From contig NZ_UETC01000004.1 in assembly GCF_900116765.1 (NCBI RefSeq), positions 1 through 64,000 of the forward strand: a stretch of 64,000 nucleotides of DNA, in the 5' to 3' direction. The notes under the pieces are model-generated. The model worked only from the letters and a program-made list of their open reading frames with translations. It searched no databases and was not told the origin of the DNA. The translations under genes were made by a program, and so were the position numbers. The stretch's first letter is position 1. Every line of letters begins with the position of its first letter. Shown here in pieces: positions 25,925 to 34,530 of the stretch. The stretch comes from Jannaschia seohaensis. GTDB taxonomy: Bacteria > Pseudomonadota > Alphaproteobacteria > Rhodobacterales > Rhodobacteraceae.

Positions 25925-27025
25925 CTAGAGCGGGCCGCTCCGATAGAGCCGGACGCGCAGACCGCCATGGGCGATCGGCGCGCTTTCGTCGAGATCAAGC
26001 CCGGTCGCGCGGGCGAGCGACGGCTCCGAGGTCACGAGTCCCAGCCGCCAGCCCGAAAACCGCTCGCGCAGCGCCGTGCCCAGCGCGCCGTAGAGGCCAT
26101 AAAGCGGCTTCCGGTCGCCGATCCGCGTGCCGTAGGGCGGGTTGGCGATGACGAGGCCGGGGCCGCCCGGCGGCGGGGCGATTTCGCTGACGGTGCGTTT
26201 TTCGAAATGGCAGAGTTCCGCCACGCCGGCCCGCTCCGCATTCGCGCGCGCGGCGGCGAAGGCCCCCGCGTCCCGGTCCGAGCCGTAGAAGCCGAGATCC
26301 GGGCGAGGCGGCTGGGGCATGTCGCGCAGCGCGGCCCAGGCGGCCGCGTCGAATGTCGCGAGGCGCTCGAAGGCGAAGCGGCGGGCGCGGCCGGGGGCGA
26401 GCCCCGCAGCGATCTCGGCCGCCTCCAGCACGAAGGTCCCAGAGCCGCAGAACGGGTCGAGCACTGGCTCGGAGCCATCGAAGCCGCAGGCGCGCAGCAG
26501 AAGCGCGGCCATGGTCTCCCGCAAGGGTGCCTTGCCGACTGCCTGTTTTGCCCCGCGCTTGTGAAGCGGATCGCCTGAGGTGTCGACGGACAGGATGACG
26601 AGGTTGTCGTCGATCCGGGCGCGCACCGTCACCGGGTCGGGCCCCTCCAGCGGCGCGCCCAGCTCTTCGTGGATGGCGCGGGCGATCCGCTCCTCCGCGG
26701 CGCCTTTGTGGTAGATCTTCGACTTCCGGTTGGTCGCGACCTCGACCCGCACCGGCACATCGGGGCGCAGCACCTCGCGCCAGGGAAACTTGCGCGCACG
26801 CTTGTCGAGTTGTGCGAGGTGAAACGCGCGAAAGCTGCCGATCCGGGCGGAAACCCGCCCCGCCCCGCGAAGCTTCAGGTTGGCGCGCCAGACCTCGGGC
26901 CAGCCCCCCATGAGTACGACGCCGCCAGGGACGGGCCGCGCGCCCGAGAGGCCCGCCGCGCGCGCCTCCTCGGCCAGGATCGGCTCCAATCCGGGCGGGG
27001 CCATGAGGTGAATTTCAAAGCTCAT
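25925..27025 (-). CDS. THUMP-domain RNA methyltransferase (RlmL/YpsC-like)
   Basis: A 366-residue protein. The N-terminal THUMP domain covers about residues 40-150 ('VRVEVATNRKSKIYHKGAAE'). The C-terminal Rossmann methyltransferase has 'LDPFCGSGTFVLEAAEIAAG' (SAM binding) and the amino-methyltransferase motif NPPYG in 'GLVIANPPYGTRIGDRKPLY'. It likely methylates the N2 of a guanine in 23S rRNA. It lies convergent to the hydrolase gene, with a 1-bp gap. Confidence 0.9.
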   Translation of the reverse strand: MSFEIHLMAPPGLEPILAEEARAAGLSGARPVPGGVVLMGGWPEVWRANLKLRGAGRVSARIGSFRAFHLAQLDKRARKFPWREVLRPDVPVRVEVATNRKSKIYHKGAAEERIARAIHEELGAPLEGPDPVTVRARIDDNLVILSVDTSGDPLHKRGAKQAVGKAPLRETMAALLLRACGFDGSEPVLDPFCGSGTFVLEAAEIAAGLAPGRARRFAFERLATFDAAAWAALRDMPQPPRPDLGFYGSDRDAGAFAAARANAERAGVAELCHFEKRTVSEIAPPPGGPGLVIANPPYGTRIGDRKPLYGLYGALGTALRERFSGWRLGLVTSEPSLARATGLDLDESAPIAHGGLRVRLYRSGPL

Positions 27026-27121
27026 CGCACTTGCCTAGACGATCGCGCGGAAAGGCGAAATGGCCTCTGGACTCGGGCGGTCCGCGCTCCATCTGCCGTC
27101 AGGAAACAACCGGAGTAGACT

Positions 27122-27364
27122 ATGTTGGAACAGGCCCTGACCCAGACCCACCGCGCGCGGCTGGAGGCCGAAATCGAACGCGCGCGCCTCGCGGCCAAGG
27201 AGGCCACCGCGCATGCCCGCGAGACGGGCGCCAAGATGCCGCCGCGGGAAGAAGACGACGCCGAGATGCAACTCTATCACAAGGCCGGGCGCGCGGCGTT
27301 CTTCTTCTGCATCTGGTTCGCGATGGTGTCGCCGATCATCCTGTTCATCACCCTCTGGGACTGA
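27122..27364 (+). CDS. small membrane protein of unknown function
   Basis: An 80-residue protein. The N-terminal 50 residues are charged and helical (HRARLEAEIERARLAAKEA). A single hydrophobic helix closes the protein ('AAFFFCIWFAMVSPIILFIT'). ATG at 27122 follows CGGAGTAGACT. It is divergent from the THUMP methyltransferase gene and convergent with prs. No family recognised. Confidence 0.6.
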   Translation: MLEQALTQTHRARLEAEIERARLAAKEATAHARETGAKMPPREEDDAEMQLYHKAGRAAFFFCIWFAMVSPIILFITLWD

Positions 27365-27397
27365 CCCGTCCACTCGCCCGATAGGGGAATACAACGA

Positions 27398-27428
27398 AGG
27401 CCCGGCGCGCGCGTCGCGCACCGGGCCT
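27398..27428 (-). terminator. hairpin between prs and the small membrane protein gene
   Basis: AGGCCCGG (27398-27405) pairs with CCGGGCCT (27421-27428), with a GC-rich loop that can also pair internally. It is placed to end both convergent transcripts. On the prs side it is followed by TCGTTG, a weak T tract. Confidence 0.6.
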
Positions 27429-27464
27429 CTTGTGGGTCAGCTCTCTTGTCGGACGGCCGGTGTC

Positions 27465-28499
27465 TCAGCCGGTCTGATCCAGCGCGAGGCCGGGATAGAG
27501 CGGCTCGTAGATCGGCTCCAGCGTCGCGGTGTCGAAGAGCGACGAGACCGAGGTGCCGTTCCAGATGTTCAGGATCGCCTGGGTCAGCATCGGCGCCGAG
27601 GGGACAATGCGGATATTGGGGCAGTCCTGCACCGGCTGCGGCTGCTGGATCGAGTCCGTGATCACCAGGGATTTGAGCTGCGAATTGGTGATGCGGCCCA
27701 CGGCGGGACCGGACAGCACGCCGTGGGTGATATAGGCGTGGACCTCGGTCGCGCCCGCATTCACCAGCACATCGGCCGCTTTGCAGAGCGTTCCGGCCGT
27801 GTCGCAGATGTCGTCGACGATAATCACCTTCTTGCCCGACACGTCCCCGATCACCGTCATCTCGGAGACCTCGCCCGCCTTTTCGCGGCGCTTATCGACG
27901 ATGCTCAGCGGGGCGTTGATCCGCTTGGCCAGTTCCCGCGCGCGCGCCACGCCGCCCACATCCGGGGAGACGACCATGACGTCCTCCATCTGGCCGCGGA
28001 AATGGTGGCGGATGTCGAGTTCGAAGATCGGCGACGCGTAGAGGTTGTCCACCGGAATGTCGAAGAAGCCCTGGATCTGGGCCGCGTGCAGATCCATCGT
28101 CAGTATCCGTTCGACGCCGGAATTGGCGATCAGGTTGGCGACCAGCTTCGCGCTGATGGGCGAGCGCGATTTGGTCCGCCGGTCCTGACGGGCATAGCCG
28201 AAATAGGGGATCACAGCGGTGATGCGCCCGGCCGAGGACCGGCGCAGCGCATCGGCCATGATCAAGAGTTCCATCAGGTTGTCATTGGCCGGGTTCGAGG
28301 TGGGCTGGACGACGAACATGTCCTCCCCGCGCACGTTCTCGAACACCTCGACGAAGATCTCCCCGTCATTGAACCGCTCGACCCGCGCGTCGACCAGGCC
28401 CGTCTTCATACCGCGATGCAGGGTCATCCGCCGCGCGATCTGTGCCGCGAGCGCGGGGTTCGCATTACCGGACATGAGCTTGGGGTCAGTATTGGGCAT
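27465..28499 (-). CDS. prs: ribose-phosphate pyrophosphokinase
   Basis: A 344-residue PRPP synthetase, slightly longer than E. coli Prs (315). Start at ATG 28497-28499 ([20 protein letters not shown]). Motifs are '[20 protein letters not shown]', the '[20 protein letters not shown]' flexible loop, '[14 protein letters not shown]', and the PRPP loop '[11 protein letters not shown]'. It makes PRPP for nucleotides, His and Trp. Two insertions near the C-terminus are usual in alphaproteobacteria. Confidence 0.96.
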   Translation of the reverse strand: MPNTDPKLMSGNANPALAAQIARRMTLHRGMKTGLVDARVERFNDGEIFVEVFENVRGEDMFVVQPTSNPANDNLMELLIMADALRRSSAGRITAVIPYFGYARQDRRTKSRSPISAKLVANLIANSGVERILTMDLHAAQIQGFFDIPVDNLYASPIFELDIRHHFRGQMEDVMVVSPDVGGVARARELAKRINAPLSIVDKRREKAGEVSEMTVIGDVSGKKVIIVDDICDTAGTLCKAADVLVNAGATEVHAYITHGVLSGPAVGRITNSQLKSLVITDSIQQPQPVQDCPNIRIVPSAPMLTQAILNIWNGTSVSSLFDTATLEPIYEPLYPGLALDQTG

Positions 28500-28639
28500 C
28501 GGGCGGGCCTCGCGAATCGCAGCCAGAGCAGGGTGGGGCCGCCCTAGCACCGTGCGCCCTTCCGGCAAAGCGCCCCCGGCGCGATTGCCCCCGCTGCAGG
28601 GGCACGCTAGCGCTACCAAAAAGATACCGGGAGGGTCCG

Positions 28640-29230
28640 ATGCGGATCGACTACTATTTTGCCACCATTTCCCCCTTCACCTATCTCGCGGGCACGCGGC
28701 TGGAGGAGGTCGCGGCCAAGCATGGGGCCGAGGTCGCCTACAAGCCGCTCAACCTCGCGGATCTGTTCCTGCGCACCGGCGGCACGCCGCTGCCCGAGCG
28801 GCACGAGAACCGCAAGGTCTGGCGCTTGCAGCAGTTGCGCCGCACGGCGGCCGCGCTCGGCATGCCGATCAATCTTCAGCCCGCCCATTGGCCGACCAAT
28901 CCCGCGCCCTCCTCCTATGCGATCATTGCGGCGGCCAAGGATGGATCGGGGGATGTCGGCGCCCTGGTCGCGGGCCTCACCCGGGCGTGCTGGGCGGAGG
29001 AGCGGGACATCGCCCAGGACGACGTGATCGCCGACTGCCTGGAGGCGGCGGGCTTCGATCGTGCGCTGGTCAACAGGGGGATGATGGAAGGCGCCGAGAC
29101 CTACGCCCGCAACCTGGAGGACGCGGTGGCGGCCGGTGCCTTCGGCGTGCCGTTCTACATCGTGGGCGACGAGCGGTTCTGGGGCCAGGACAGCATTGGC
29201 GAGCTCGACGCCTATCTCGCCACGCTGTGA
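28640..29230 (+). CDS. 2-hydroxychromene-2-carboxylate isomerase family protein
   Basis: A 196-residue DsbA-fold (glutathione S-transferase kappa-like) protein. It begins [20 protein letters not shown]; the Ser/Pro pair here sits where thioredoxin-fold enzymes have their CxxC, as in this isomerase family. The C-terminal part has '[20 protein letters not shown]'. Members isomerise naphthalene-degradation intermediates, but most marine homologues have unknown substrates. The stop overlaps the GTG start of the hydrolase that follows. Confidence 0.85.
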   Translation: MRIDYYFATISPFTYLAGTRLEEVAAKHGAEVAYKPLNLADLFLRTGGTPLPERHENRKVWRLQQLRRTAAALGMPINLQPAHWPTNPAPSSYAIIAAAKDGSGDVGALVAGLTRACWAEERDIAQDDVIADCLEAAGFDRALVNRGMMEGAETYARNLEDAVAAGAFGVPFYIVGDERFWGQDSIGELDAYLATL

Positions 29231-29952
29231 GACCGCTTCTGGCGCTGCACTGCGCCCTGGCGTCGGGGGGCGCGTGGCGCCGGGTCTTCGCGGCCTTGCC
29301 GGAGGTGCGGGGCATCGCTCCGGACCTGCCCGGCCATGGGCAGGCGGCCGAAGCGCAAGGGCCGATGATGGACGCGGCCCTGGCGCGGGTCCATGCGGCG
29401 GCGCCCGAGGGGCCTCTGGACGTGGTCGGCCACAGCTACGGCGCCGTGGTCGCGCTCGCCCTGGCCGTGGAAGATCCGGCCCGCATTCGCAGCCTCACCC
29501 TGATCGAACCGGTCCTGTTCGCCGCCCATCCGGAAGCTCTTGCCTGGAGCCGGACCGCGATGGCGCCTTTCGCGGAGGCGCTGGCGCGGGGCGATCGCGC
29601 GACGGCCGCGGCGCATTTCAACGGGCTCTGGGGGATGGGCGACTGGGCCGCGCTTCCATCGCCGGTGCGGCGCTACATCACCGACCGCATCCACCTGATC
29701 GCGGCCACCCGAGACGAGTTGGAGCGCGACCGCCACGGTCTCTTGCCGCGTCTCTCTGCGGGGTTCGCGCCCTTGCTCGTCACCCGGCGCGATCCGCCTC
29801 TGCCCATTCTGCGCATCGCCGAAGGCCTGGCGGACCGAATGCCTGACGTGCGCCGGATCGAGATCGAGGCCGGGCAGGATCACATGCTCCCGATGAGCGC
29901 GCCGCAGGCCGTCGCGGGCATCCTTCAGGCGGAGATGGCCAGGGGGCGATGA
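29227..29952 (+). CDS. alpha/beta fold hydrolase
   Basis: A 241-residue hydrolase. The GTG start at 29227 overlaps the previous stop (GTGA); an in-frame extension upstream lies wholly inside the isomerase gene and is rejected. Motifs: 'LALHCALASGGAWRRVFAAL', 'GIAPDLPGHGQA', nucleophile elbow GHSYG ('PLDVVGHSYGAVVALAL'), and 'IEAGQDHMLPMSAP' carrying the catalytic His. Translational coupling suggests it works with the isomerase. Confidence 0.8.
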   Translation: MRPLLALHCALASGGAWRRVFAALPEVRGIAPDLPGHGQAAEAQGPMMDAALARVHAAAPEGPLDVVGHSYGAVVALALAVEDPARIRSLTLIEPVLFAAHPEALAWSRTAMAPFAEALARGDRATAAAHFNGLWGMGDWAALPSPVRRYITDRIHLIAATRDELERDRHGLLPRLSAGFAPLLVTRRDPPLPILRIAEGLADRMPDVRRIEIEAGQDHMLPMSAPQAVAGILQAEMARGR

Positions 29953-30361
29953 CGGTCGCCAGACCGGAAGAGCGGCTTGGCGGGCGGGTGACGATGAACC
30001 GCGGCAACCGTCGGGCATATCTTCCCGAGGACCTGTATATACAGGTGGGCGCCAGGTAGCATGACCAGGGCCATACCAGAGCCAGCTCCCTCGGATTTGC
30101 TTAAGGCCACCGGAATTATGCCGGGATGACGTGAAGCGCAGAAGCATCGTCACGCCAGGACATAGGCGCCAGCTGGGACCATGACAACCGCGCAGGCGCT
30201 GCCGACACTGCGGAACCCGCACGGCCGGGTGCGGCGTTTGGATGCAACCCTGAGCGCTCAGACGAAAGGAGCCCCGCGAGGACTCCGGTCGCTACGACCG
30301 ACGGCCCCGGAACCGCGCGCTAGCAGAGCAAAGGGCAGGCGAGCGGGCCGCGCGTCATCGG
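29953..30361. other. non-coding stretch with a 16-bp perfect palindrome
   Basis: No frame in this 409-bp stretch looks coding. It contains ACCTGTATATACAGGT at 30031-30046, a perfect 16-bp palindrome of the size of a dimeric repressor site, but no intact gene directly beside it. Short CGCCAG-containing segments recur (30048, 30167). The region leads into the decayed glutaredoxin gene and is probably its former upstream region. Confidence 0.5.
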
Positions 30362-31092
30362 ATGGCCATGCCGGGCCATCTCTGCCCCTTTGGCCTGAAA
30401 TCCCAGTCGATGTTCAGACGCCAGGGGCTATGACATCGGCGACACCCTGCTGACCTGCCGCGCGGAGGCCGACGCCTTCAAGCGGCCCAGGGGGGCGAGA
30501 CGATGACCCACGACCCTCATCGATGGGGTGCGGATCGGCGGCTACCCCGACTTGAAGACGCATCTCCGCGACCGCGTGCTGGGCGAGGGCGAGACGACCG
30601 ACCTCCCCGTGATCGCGATCTTGTGCGCCACCGCGCTGAGGGCCGCGGCGATCGTGCTGAACCTCAGAGAGCTTTCCGATCCTCCCATGGGTCAAGTGGT
30701 TCCTCGCCACCTCGATGGTCGCCCGCGCCATCCAGAAGCTCCAGGACGTGGGGGGCTTCGGGAACGGCTTCCTCGGCTACGACCTGCTAGCGTGGCGCAA
30801 CGGGGCCCTATGGCTATGCCTATCCGTTGCTCGAACTCTATGGCGACATCGGTATGATGGCCCTGATCGGGACCGGCAGCGCGCTGATTTGGCTGGTCGC
30901 ACCGGTCGGCGTCTTCATCGGCACCATCGGCGACGTCTCAGTCATCAATGCGGTCTATGTCGACAAGCGGGGGCTGACCGACGCCAGTGTCGGCGGCGGC
31001 TCAAACCTGCCGCTGGGGGCGATCTCGCTCAGCGAGAACCTCGCCATGCTGGCGCTTGGCCGTGGATGCCGGGGATCGCGATCGCGGGCTGA
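30362..31092 (+). pseudogene. decayed glutaredoxin-MauE/DoxX membrane protein gene
   Basis: Pieces of one protein appear in order in changing frames. 30362-30424 gives MAMPGHLCPFGLKSQSMFRR, with a CPFG glutaredoxin site. 30426-30690 gives YDIGDTLLTCRAEADAFKRP, an in-frame TGA, then TTLIDGVRIGGYPDLKTHLR. From about 30690 comes WFLATSMVARAIQKLQDVGG and GFLGYDLLAWRNG. 30812-31050 gives GYAYPLLELYGDIGMMALIG and LVAPVGVFIGTIGDVSVINA, then VGGGSNLPLGAISLSENLA; a final frame closes PWMPGIAIAG. This matches a glutaredoxin domain fused to a MauE/DoxX-type redox membrane domain. At least four frame changes, and cysteines expected near VGGGSN are gone, so it is dead. Confidence 0.75.
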
Positions 31093-31176
31093 GCCAAGCC
31101 TGCGGCGGCGTGACTCATGTCTTCTCAGGCGGTTTCGGGCTGGACGCACGTTCGCGCTCCGTTCACACTCGGGCCC

Positions 31177-31632
31177 ATGACACCCGACACCTGCGCCCCC
31201 GGCCTCCAACCCGGCCAGCTTCTGGCCCGCGGCGTCGCCCGCCATCTTCGCGCGCATGATTTCACCTGCCTGGAGGAGTTCTCGCCCGAACGCGGCCGCC
31301 GTCTCGATGTCATGGCGCTCGGCCCCAAGGGCGAGTTCTGGATCGTCGAGTGTAAGTCGTCCCGCGCGGACTTCACGTCCGACTGCAAATGGGAGGGCTA
31401 TCTCGACTGGGGGGACCGTTTCTTCTGGGCCGTCGACACCGACTTTCCCACCGGGATCCTGCCGCCCGAGACCGGGTTGATCCTGGCGGACGGGTTCGGC
31501 GCGGAAGTGGTGCGGATGCCCGAGGCCACGCCGCTCGCCGCCGCCCGCCGCAAGGCGCTCACCCTGCGCTTCGCGCGCTGCGCGGCGCTGCGGCTGCATG
31601 CCAGCCGCGATCCGGGGTTGGGCCTGCCCTGA
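31177..31632 (+). CDS. mmcB: MmcB family DNA repair protein
   Basis: A 151-residue protein starting MTPDTCAPGLQPGQLLARGV at ATG 31177. The core is a restriction-endonuclease-like fold: 'RGRRLDVMALGPKGEFWIVE' followed by CKSSRADFTSDCKWEGYLDW, with D-(x)n-E-x-K catalytic-type residues (D...E-C-K). MmcB homologues in Caulobacter are part of the SOS mutasome response. An earlier in-frame start at 31117 adds residues lying in decayed sequence. Confidence 0.85.
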   Translation: MTPDTCAPGLQPGQLLARGVARHLRAHDFTCLEEFSPERGRRLDVMALGPKGEFWIVECKSSRADFTSDCKWEGYLDWGDRFFWAVDTDFPTGILPPETGLILADGFGAEVVRMPEATPLAAARRKALTLRFARCAALRLHASRDPGLGLP

Positions 31633-32037
31633 CGACCGCCCGCTCGGTGACGCCGGGCCCCCGTCGGTAGAGAACGCGGCCATGGCCGTTTCGCCGACCC
31701 GGTAGCCCCAGCATTTCGCGTCCAGAATCGCCCCGCAGCGCGCCGCCGAGCGGCGTGCTGTGGGTCATCTGCGCGCGCCTCTCAGGCAGCCGAGCCGAAA
31801 GCCCCAGCGACGCGAGCCCCTCCCGCGCTACGATGGCGGCGTTGTAGGCGGGCAGGGCGGCCCTGCCTCGGGGCGCAGCAGTGCGCGCAACCCACGCCCA
31901 TGATCCGGCAGCGGGCGCGCCCCTATCCCTCGCTCCCCGTCACGCCGACCGGAGTGCGGTGCAGGCGGACTTGCTCCCGCGCCACCCGCGCCAATCGCGA
32001 GGGGCACCCGCGCGTCGCCCCGGGGCCGAGCGCGTCG
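31633..32037. other. 405-bp stretch without a supported gene
   Basis: Several overlapping frames exist on both strands, none with convincing composition throughout. On the minus strand short protein-like pieces occur in different frames ('AALPAYNAAIVAREGLASLG' near 31820-31870; 'AILDAKCWGYRVGETAMAAF' near 31680-31730). They suggest an old gene broken by frameshifts. The family is not recognised. Confidence 0.35.
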
Positions 32038-32226
32038 CTATCTTTTGGTCTTGCGGGCCATGGCGGCGGCAGCGCGCAGCTCTTCCGCGATTTCGAGCGC
32101 TTCGTCGGGCTCGAAATCCATCGGGATCTCGATCCCGTCGCCCTCGACATACAAGCGCACCATCCCCGCATCGGTCGGCCCGATCTGGAGATTGGCGGAG
32201 ATGTCGCTTTCGTCATTGATGCCCAT
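32038..32226 (-). CDS. DUF6324-like small protein
   Basis: A 62-residue acidic protein: MGINDESDISANLQIGPTDA, then 'MVRLYVEGDGIEIPMDFEPD' and 'EALEIAEELRAAAAMARK'. The sequence fits the small DUF6324 family of Rhodobacterales, of unknown function. Divergent from the GNAT gene, 45 bp between starts, so regulation may be shared. Confidence 0.7.
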   Translation of the reverse strand: MGINDESDISANLQIGPTDAGMVRLYVEGDGIEIPMDFEPDEALEIAEELRAAAAMARKTKR

Positions 32227-32271
32227 ACCGCGTGACTAGACGCGGGCGCGGCGCCGTGCAAGCCAGGGCGT

Positions 32272-32754
32272 ATGGATGACATCACCTTCCGTGACCTTGC
32301 GCCGGGCGATCCCGGATGGGTGCTTCAGCGCCACGGCGAACTCTACTGGCAGGACGAAGGCTATGATCAGCGCTTCGAGGCGCTGGTGGCGCGCATCCTG
32401 GCCGACTTCATCGAAACCCGCGGCCCGCAGGAGCGGGCCTGGATCGCAGTCGATCGCGAGGGCCGGCGCCAGGGCTGTGTGTTCTGCGCGCGGGACTCGG
32501 AGACGGACGCGCGTCTGCGGATGTTCCTTGTCGAGCCGGCGCGGCGGGGCACGGGGCTGGCGCAGGCGCTGCTGGAGGCGGTCATCGCCCACGCCCGCGC
32601 AACCGGCGCCTCCCGCCTCGTCCTCTGGACCCATGAGAGCCACCGCGCGGCGGGCCGCCTCTATGCCCGCAGCGGCTTCGAATTGCTCGACGAGACCCCG
32701 GTCGATGCCTTCGGCCAGTCCACGATTGAACAAAACTGGATGTTGCCGCTCTGA
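32272..32754 (+). CDS. GNAT family N-acetyltransferase
   Basis: A 160-residue acetyltransferase. Start MDDITFRDLAPGDPGWVLQR; the acetyl-CoA loop is 'FLVEPARRGTGLAQALLEAV' (R/Q-x-x-G-x-G/A), followed by 'LVLWTHESHRAAGRLYARSG' and 'FELLDETPVDAFGQ'. This pattern matches GNAT domains often fused to MarR regulators, here free-standing. The substrate is unknown. Confidence 0.85.
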   Translation: MDDITFRDLAPGDPGWVLQRHGELYWQDEGYDQRFEALVARILADFIETRGPQERAWIAVDREGRRQGCVFCARDSETDARLRMFLVEPARRGTGLAQALLEAVIAHARATGASRLVLWTHESHRAAGRLYARSGFELLDETPVDAFGQSTIEQNWMLPL

Positions 32755-33071
32755 CCCTTGCGGCCGGGGGACGCCCCCCGGACCCCCGGCGGCACGGGCG
32801 CGCGACGCTCCCATCGGCGCGCCTGCGGCATTTGTCGTGTCGTGAGTATTTGGAAACCCGTGATGAGCACGGACACCACGCGTGCGGTATGCCTGCCCGC
32901 GGTCTTTCTTCCCTGCTCAAATATCCCCGCCGGAGGCGCACAGTCCCGCCAGGCGTTCCCGCCTGCTGAGGATCTTTGCATCTCGAAGCATGCCGTCGCC
33001 GCTATGTCTGCTTCCCCGCCTAACATCGGGCTCTTGCACCCCAGGGCTGGCTTCGGTATGCGCGGCCCTGT
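32755..33071. other. 317-bp intergenic spacer before tRNA-His
   Basis: No coding signal. It contains GC-rich inverted runs (CCGGGGGACGCCCCCCGG at 32764-32781), which could form a strong hairpin after the GNAT gene. It also has the phrases GAGTATTTGGAAA (32844-32856) and TCAAATATCCCCGCCGGAGG (32917-32936), which resemble intergenic repeats common in Rhodobacterales. Confidence 0.5.
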
Positions 33072-33148
33072 GCCGGCGTAGCTCAGTTGGTTAGAGCGCC
33101 TGATTGTGGATCAGGAGGTCCCCCGTTCGAGCCGGGGCGCTGGTACCA
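33072..33148 (+). tRNA. tRNA-His (anticodon GTG)
   Basis: Cloverleaf: acceptor GCCGGCG/CGCTGGT, D arm GCTC-AGTTGGTTA-GAGC, anticodon stem CCTGA/TCAGG with loop TTGTGGA (GTG), T arm CCCCG-TTCGAGC-CGGGG, then A and an encoded CCA. The base before position 1 is T, so G-1 is not encoded, and the discriminator is A73 where most bacteria have C73. This is the alphaproteobacterial tRNA-His type, recognised by an adapted HisRS. Confidence 0.97.
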
Positions 33149-33154
33149 TCCCCC

Positions 33155-34474
33155 TCATATATGTGGCCGCAGCAGGCCTGCGACGTCGACGCGGGCGCGC
33201 AGCTTGGCACAGATCAGGAAGAGCCCAGCGATCTTGCGTTGCAGGAACAGCGCGTCGATCGGCAGGGGCGGGGGGACGAATCCGTTTTCGCCCAGTGCCA
33301 TGCCCTCGGCCTGGAGGCGGCGGGACAGCGCCGGATCGCCGAAATCGTAGAGGCCGGATCGCAACGGGGCGAAGACCATCTCCATCATCGACAGGATTCG
33401 GGCCGCATGGTCGGCGGTGACGGTCTCGTCCAGAAACCCGATCGCTTGCGCCGCCTCCCGGACCGCGTCCGCATCCCCCGAGAGACCCGCGCGCATCAGA
33501 TCCCGGTACTGCGCCACGGTCGTCTCACTGAGCGCCCGCGTGGCGCCGAAATCGAGCAGGACGATCCGCGACCGCTCCGGATCGTAGCGGTAATTCGCGA
33601 GATTGGGGTCGGTCTGCATCAGCGCGAAGTCGAAGAGTTCGCGGAAGAGCAAATCCAGAAGCGCGGTCGCCACGGCATCCCGCTCGGCCTGGGGGGCGGT
33701 CTCCAGCGTCTCCAGCGGGCGGCTGTCCAGGTAGGACATGGCCAGGATGCGCGGCGTGGTCCAGTTGTCATGGCGCTGCGGGACGGCAAAGCGGTCATCG
33801 CCGGACAGGAGTTCGGCGAAGCGGGCCATATGGGCGCCCTCGGCCTCGTAATCCGTCTCGGCGTGCAGTTGCAGCCGCGCTTCCTCGACATAGGGAACCA
33901 GATCGAATCCCGCCGGGATCAGGCCAGACATGCGCACCAGAGCCGCGACATTGGCCACGTCGCTGTCGATGCTGCCCGCCACGCCCGGATACTGGACCTT
34001 CACCGCGACATCCCGCCCGTCCTTGAGCTGCGCGCGGTGGACCTGCCCGATGGAGGCGGCGGCGATCGGTCGGACGTCGAATCGGGCGAAGTGGCGCAGC
34101 CAGTCTCGGGGCCACTCGGCGGCGAGCACCTTCTTCAACTGCGCGGGGGGCATGAAATCGGCTTCGGCGCGCAGGCGGGCCATGATCTCGGAGAGCTCGG
34201 GCGGGAGCATCTCGCCCGTGTCCATCGACAAAAGCTGCCCCATCTTCATGGCCGCGCCGCGCATCCGGGCCAGTTCGTCGGCGACGCGGCGCAGATTGCC
34301 GGGTGTCAGCAGCAGATCGCGCCGGGCGGGACGGCGACCGCGCAGCAGCTCGCCCGCGCCGCCCGCCGCCATGGAGCCGGCGACGCCCAGGGTCATGCGG
34401 CCCAGCCGCCCCATTCGCGTGAAGCGGCCGGAAGGAACGGCCACGGGGCGGCCGAAATCGGGTCTGTCGGTCAT
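33155..34474 (-). CDS. ABC1/AarF/UbiB family atypical kinase
   Basis: A 439-residue UbiB-like protein. The family's KxGQ motif is visible in 'RGAAMKMGQLLSMDTGEMLP', the Ala-rich loop in 'PIAAASIGQVHRAQLKDGRD', then 'VAVKVQYPGV', the catalytic 'QTDPNLANYRY' (position of the DxHxxN region, here TDPNLANY) and 'IVLLDFGATRAL' (DFG). Family members support coenzyme Q synthesis; bacteria often carry extra paralogues of this ADCK-like type. It ends 6 bp from tRNA-His on the opposite strand. Confidence 0.88.
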   Translation of the reverse strand: MTDRPDFGRPVAVPSGRFTRMGRLGRMTLGVAGSMAAGGAGELLRGRRPARRDLLLTPGNLRRVADELARMRGAAMKMGQLLSMDTGEMLPPELSEIMARLRAEADFMPPAQLKKVLAAEWPRDWLRHFARFDVRPIAAASIGQVHRAQLKDGRDVAVKVQYPGVAGSIDSDVANVAALVRMSGLIPAGFDLVPYVEEARLQLHAETDYEAEGAHMARFAELLSGDDRFAVPQRHDNWTTPRILAMSYLDSRPLETLETAPQAERDAVATALLDLLFRELFDFALMQTDPNLANYRYDPERSRIVLLDFGATRALSETTVAQYRDLMRAGLSGDADAVREAAQAIGFLDETVTADHAARILSMMEMVFAPLRSGLYDFGDPALSRRLQAEGMALGENGFVPPPLPIDALFLQRKIAGLFLICAKLRARVDVAGLLRPHI

Positions 34475-34530
34475 CGCGTGCTCCGCCTTGGGGGACGGGG
34501 CGGAGGTAGGGCGCGGGGCGCGGGTGGCGA

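Noticed and set aside
28219..29952. 577-residue fusion of an unknown N-terminus with the alpha/beta hydrolase
   Set aside because: The first 336 residues lie antisense to prs or in another frame of the isomerase gene; GTG 29227 gives a normal hydrolase.
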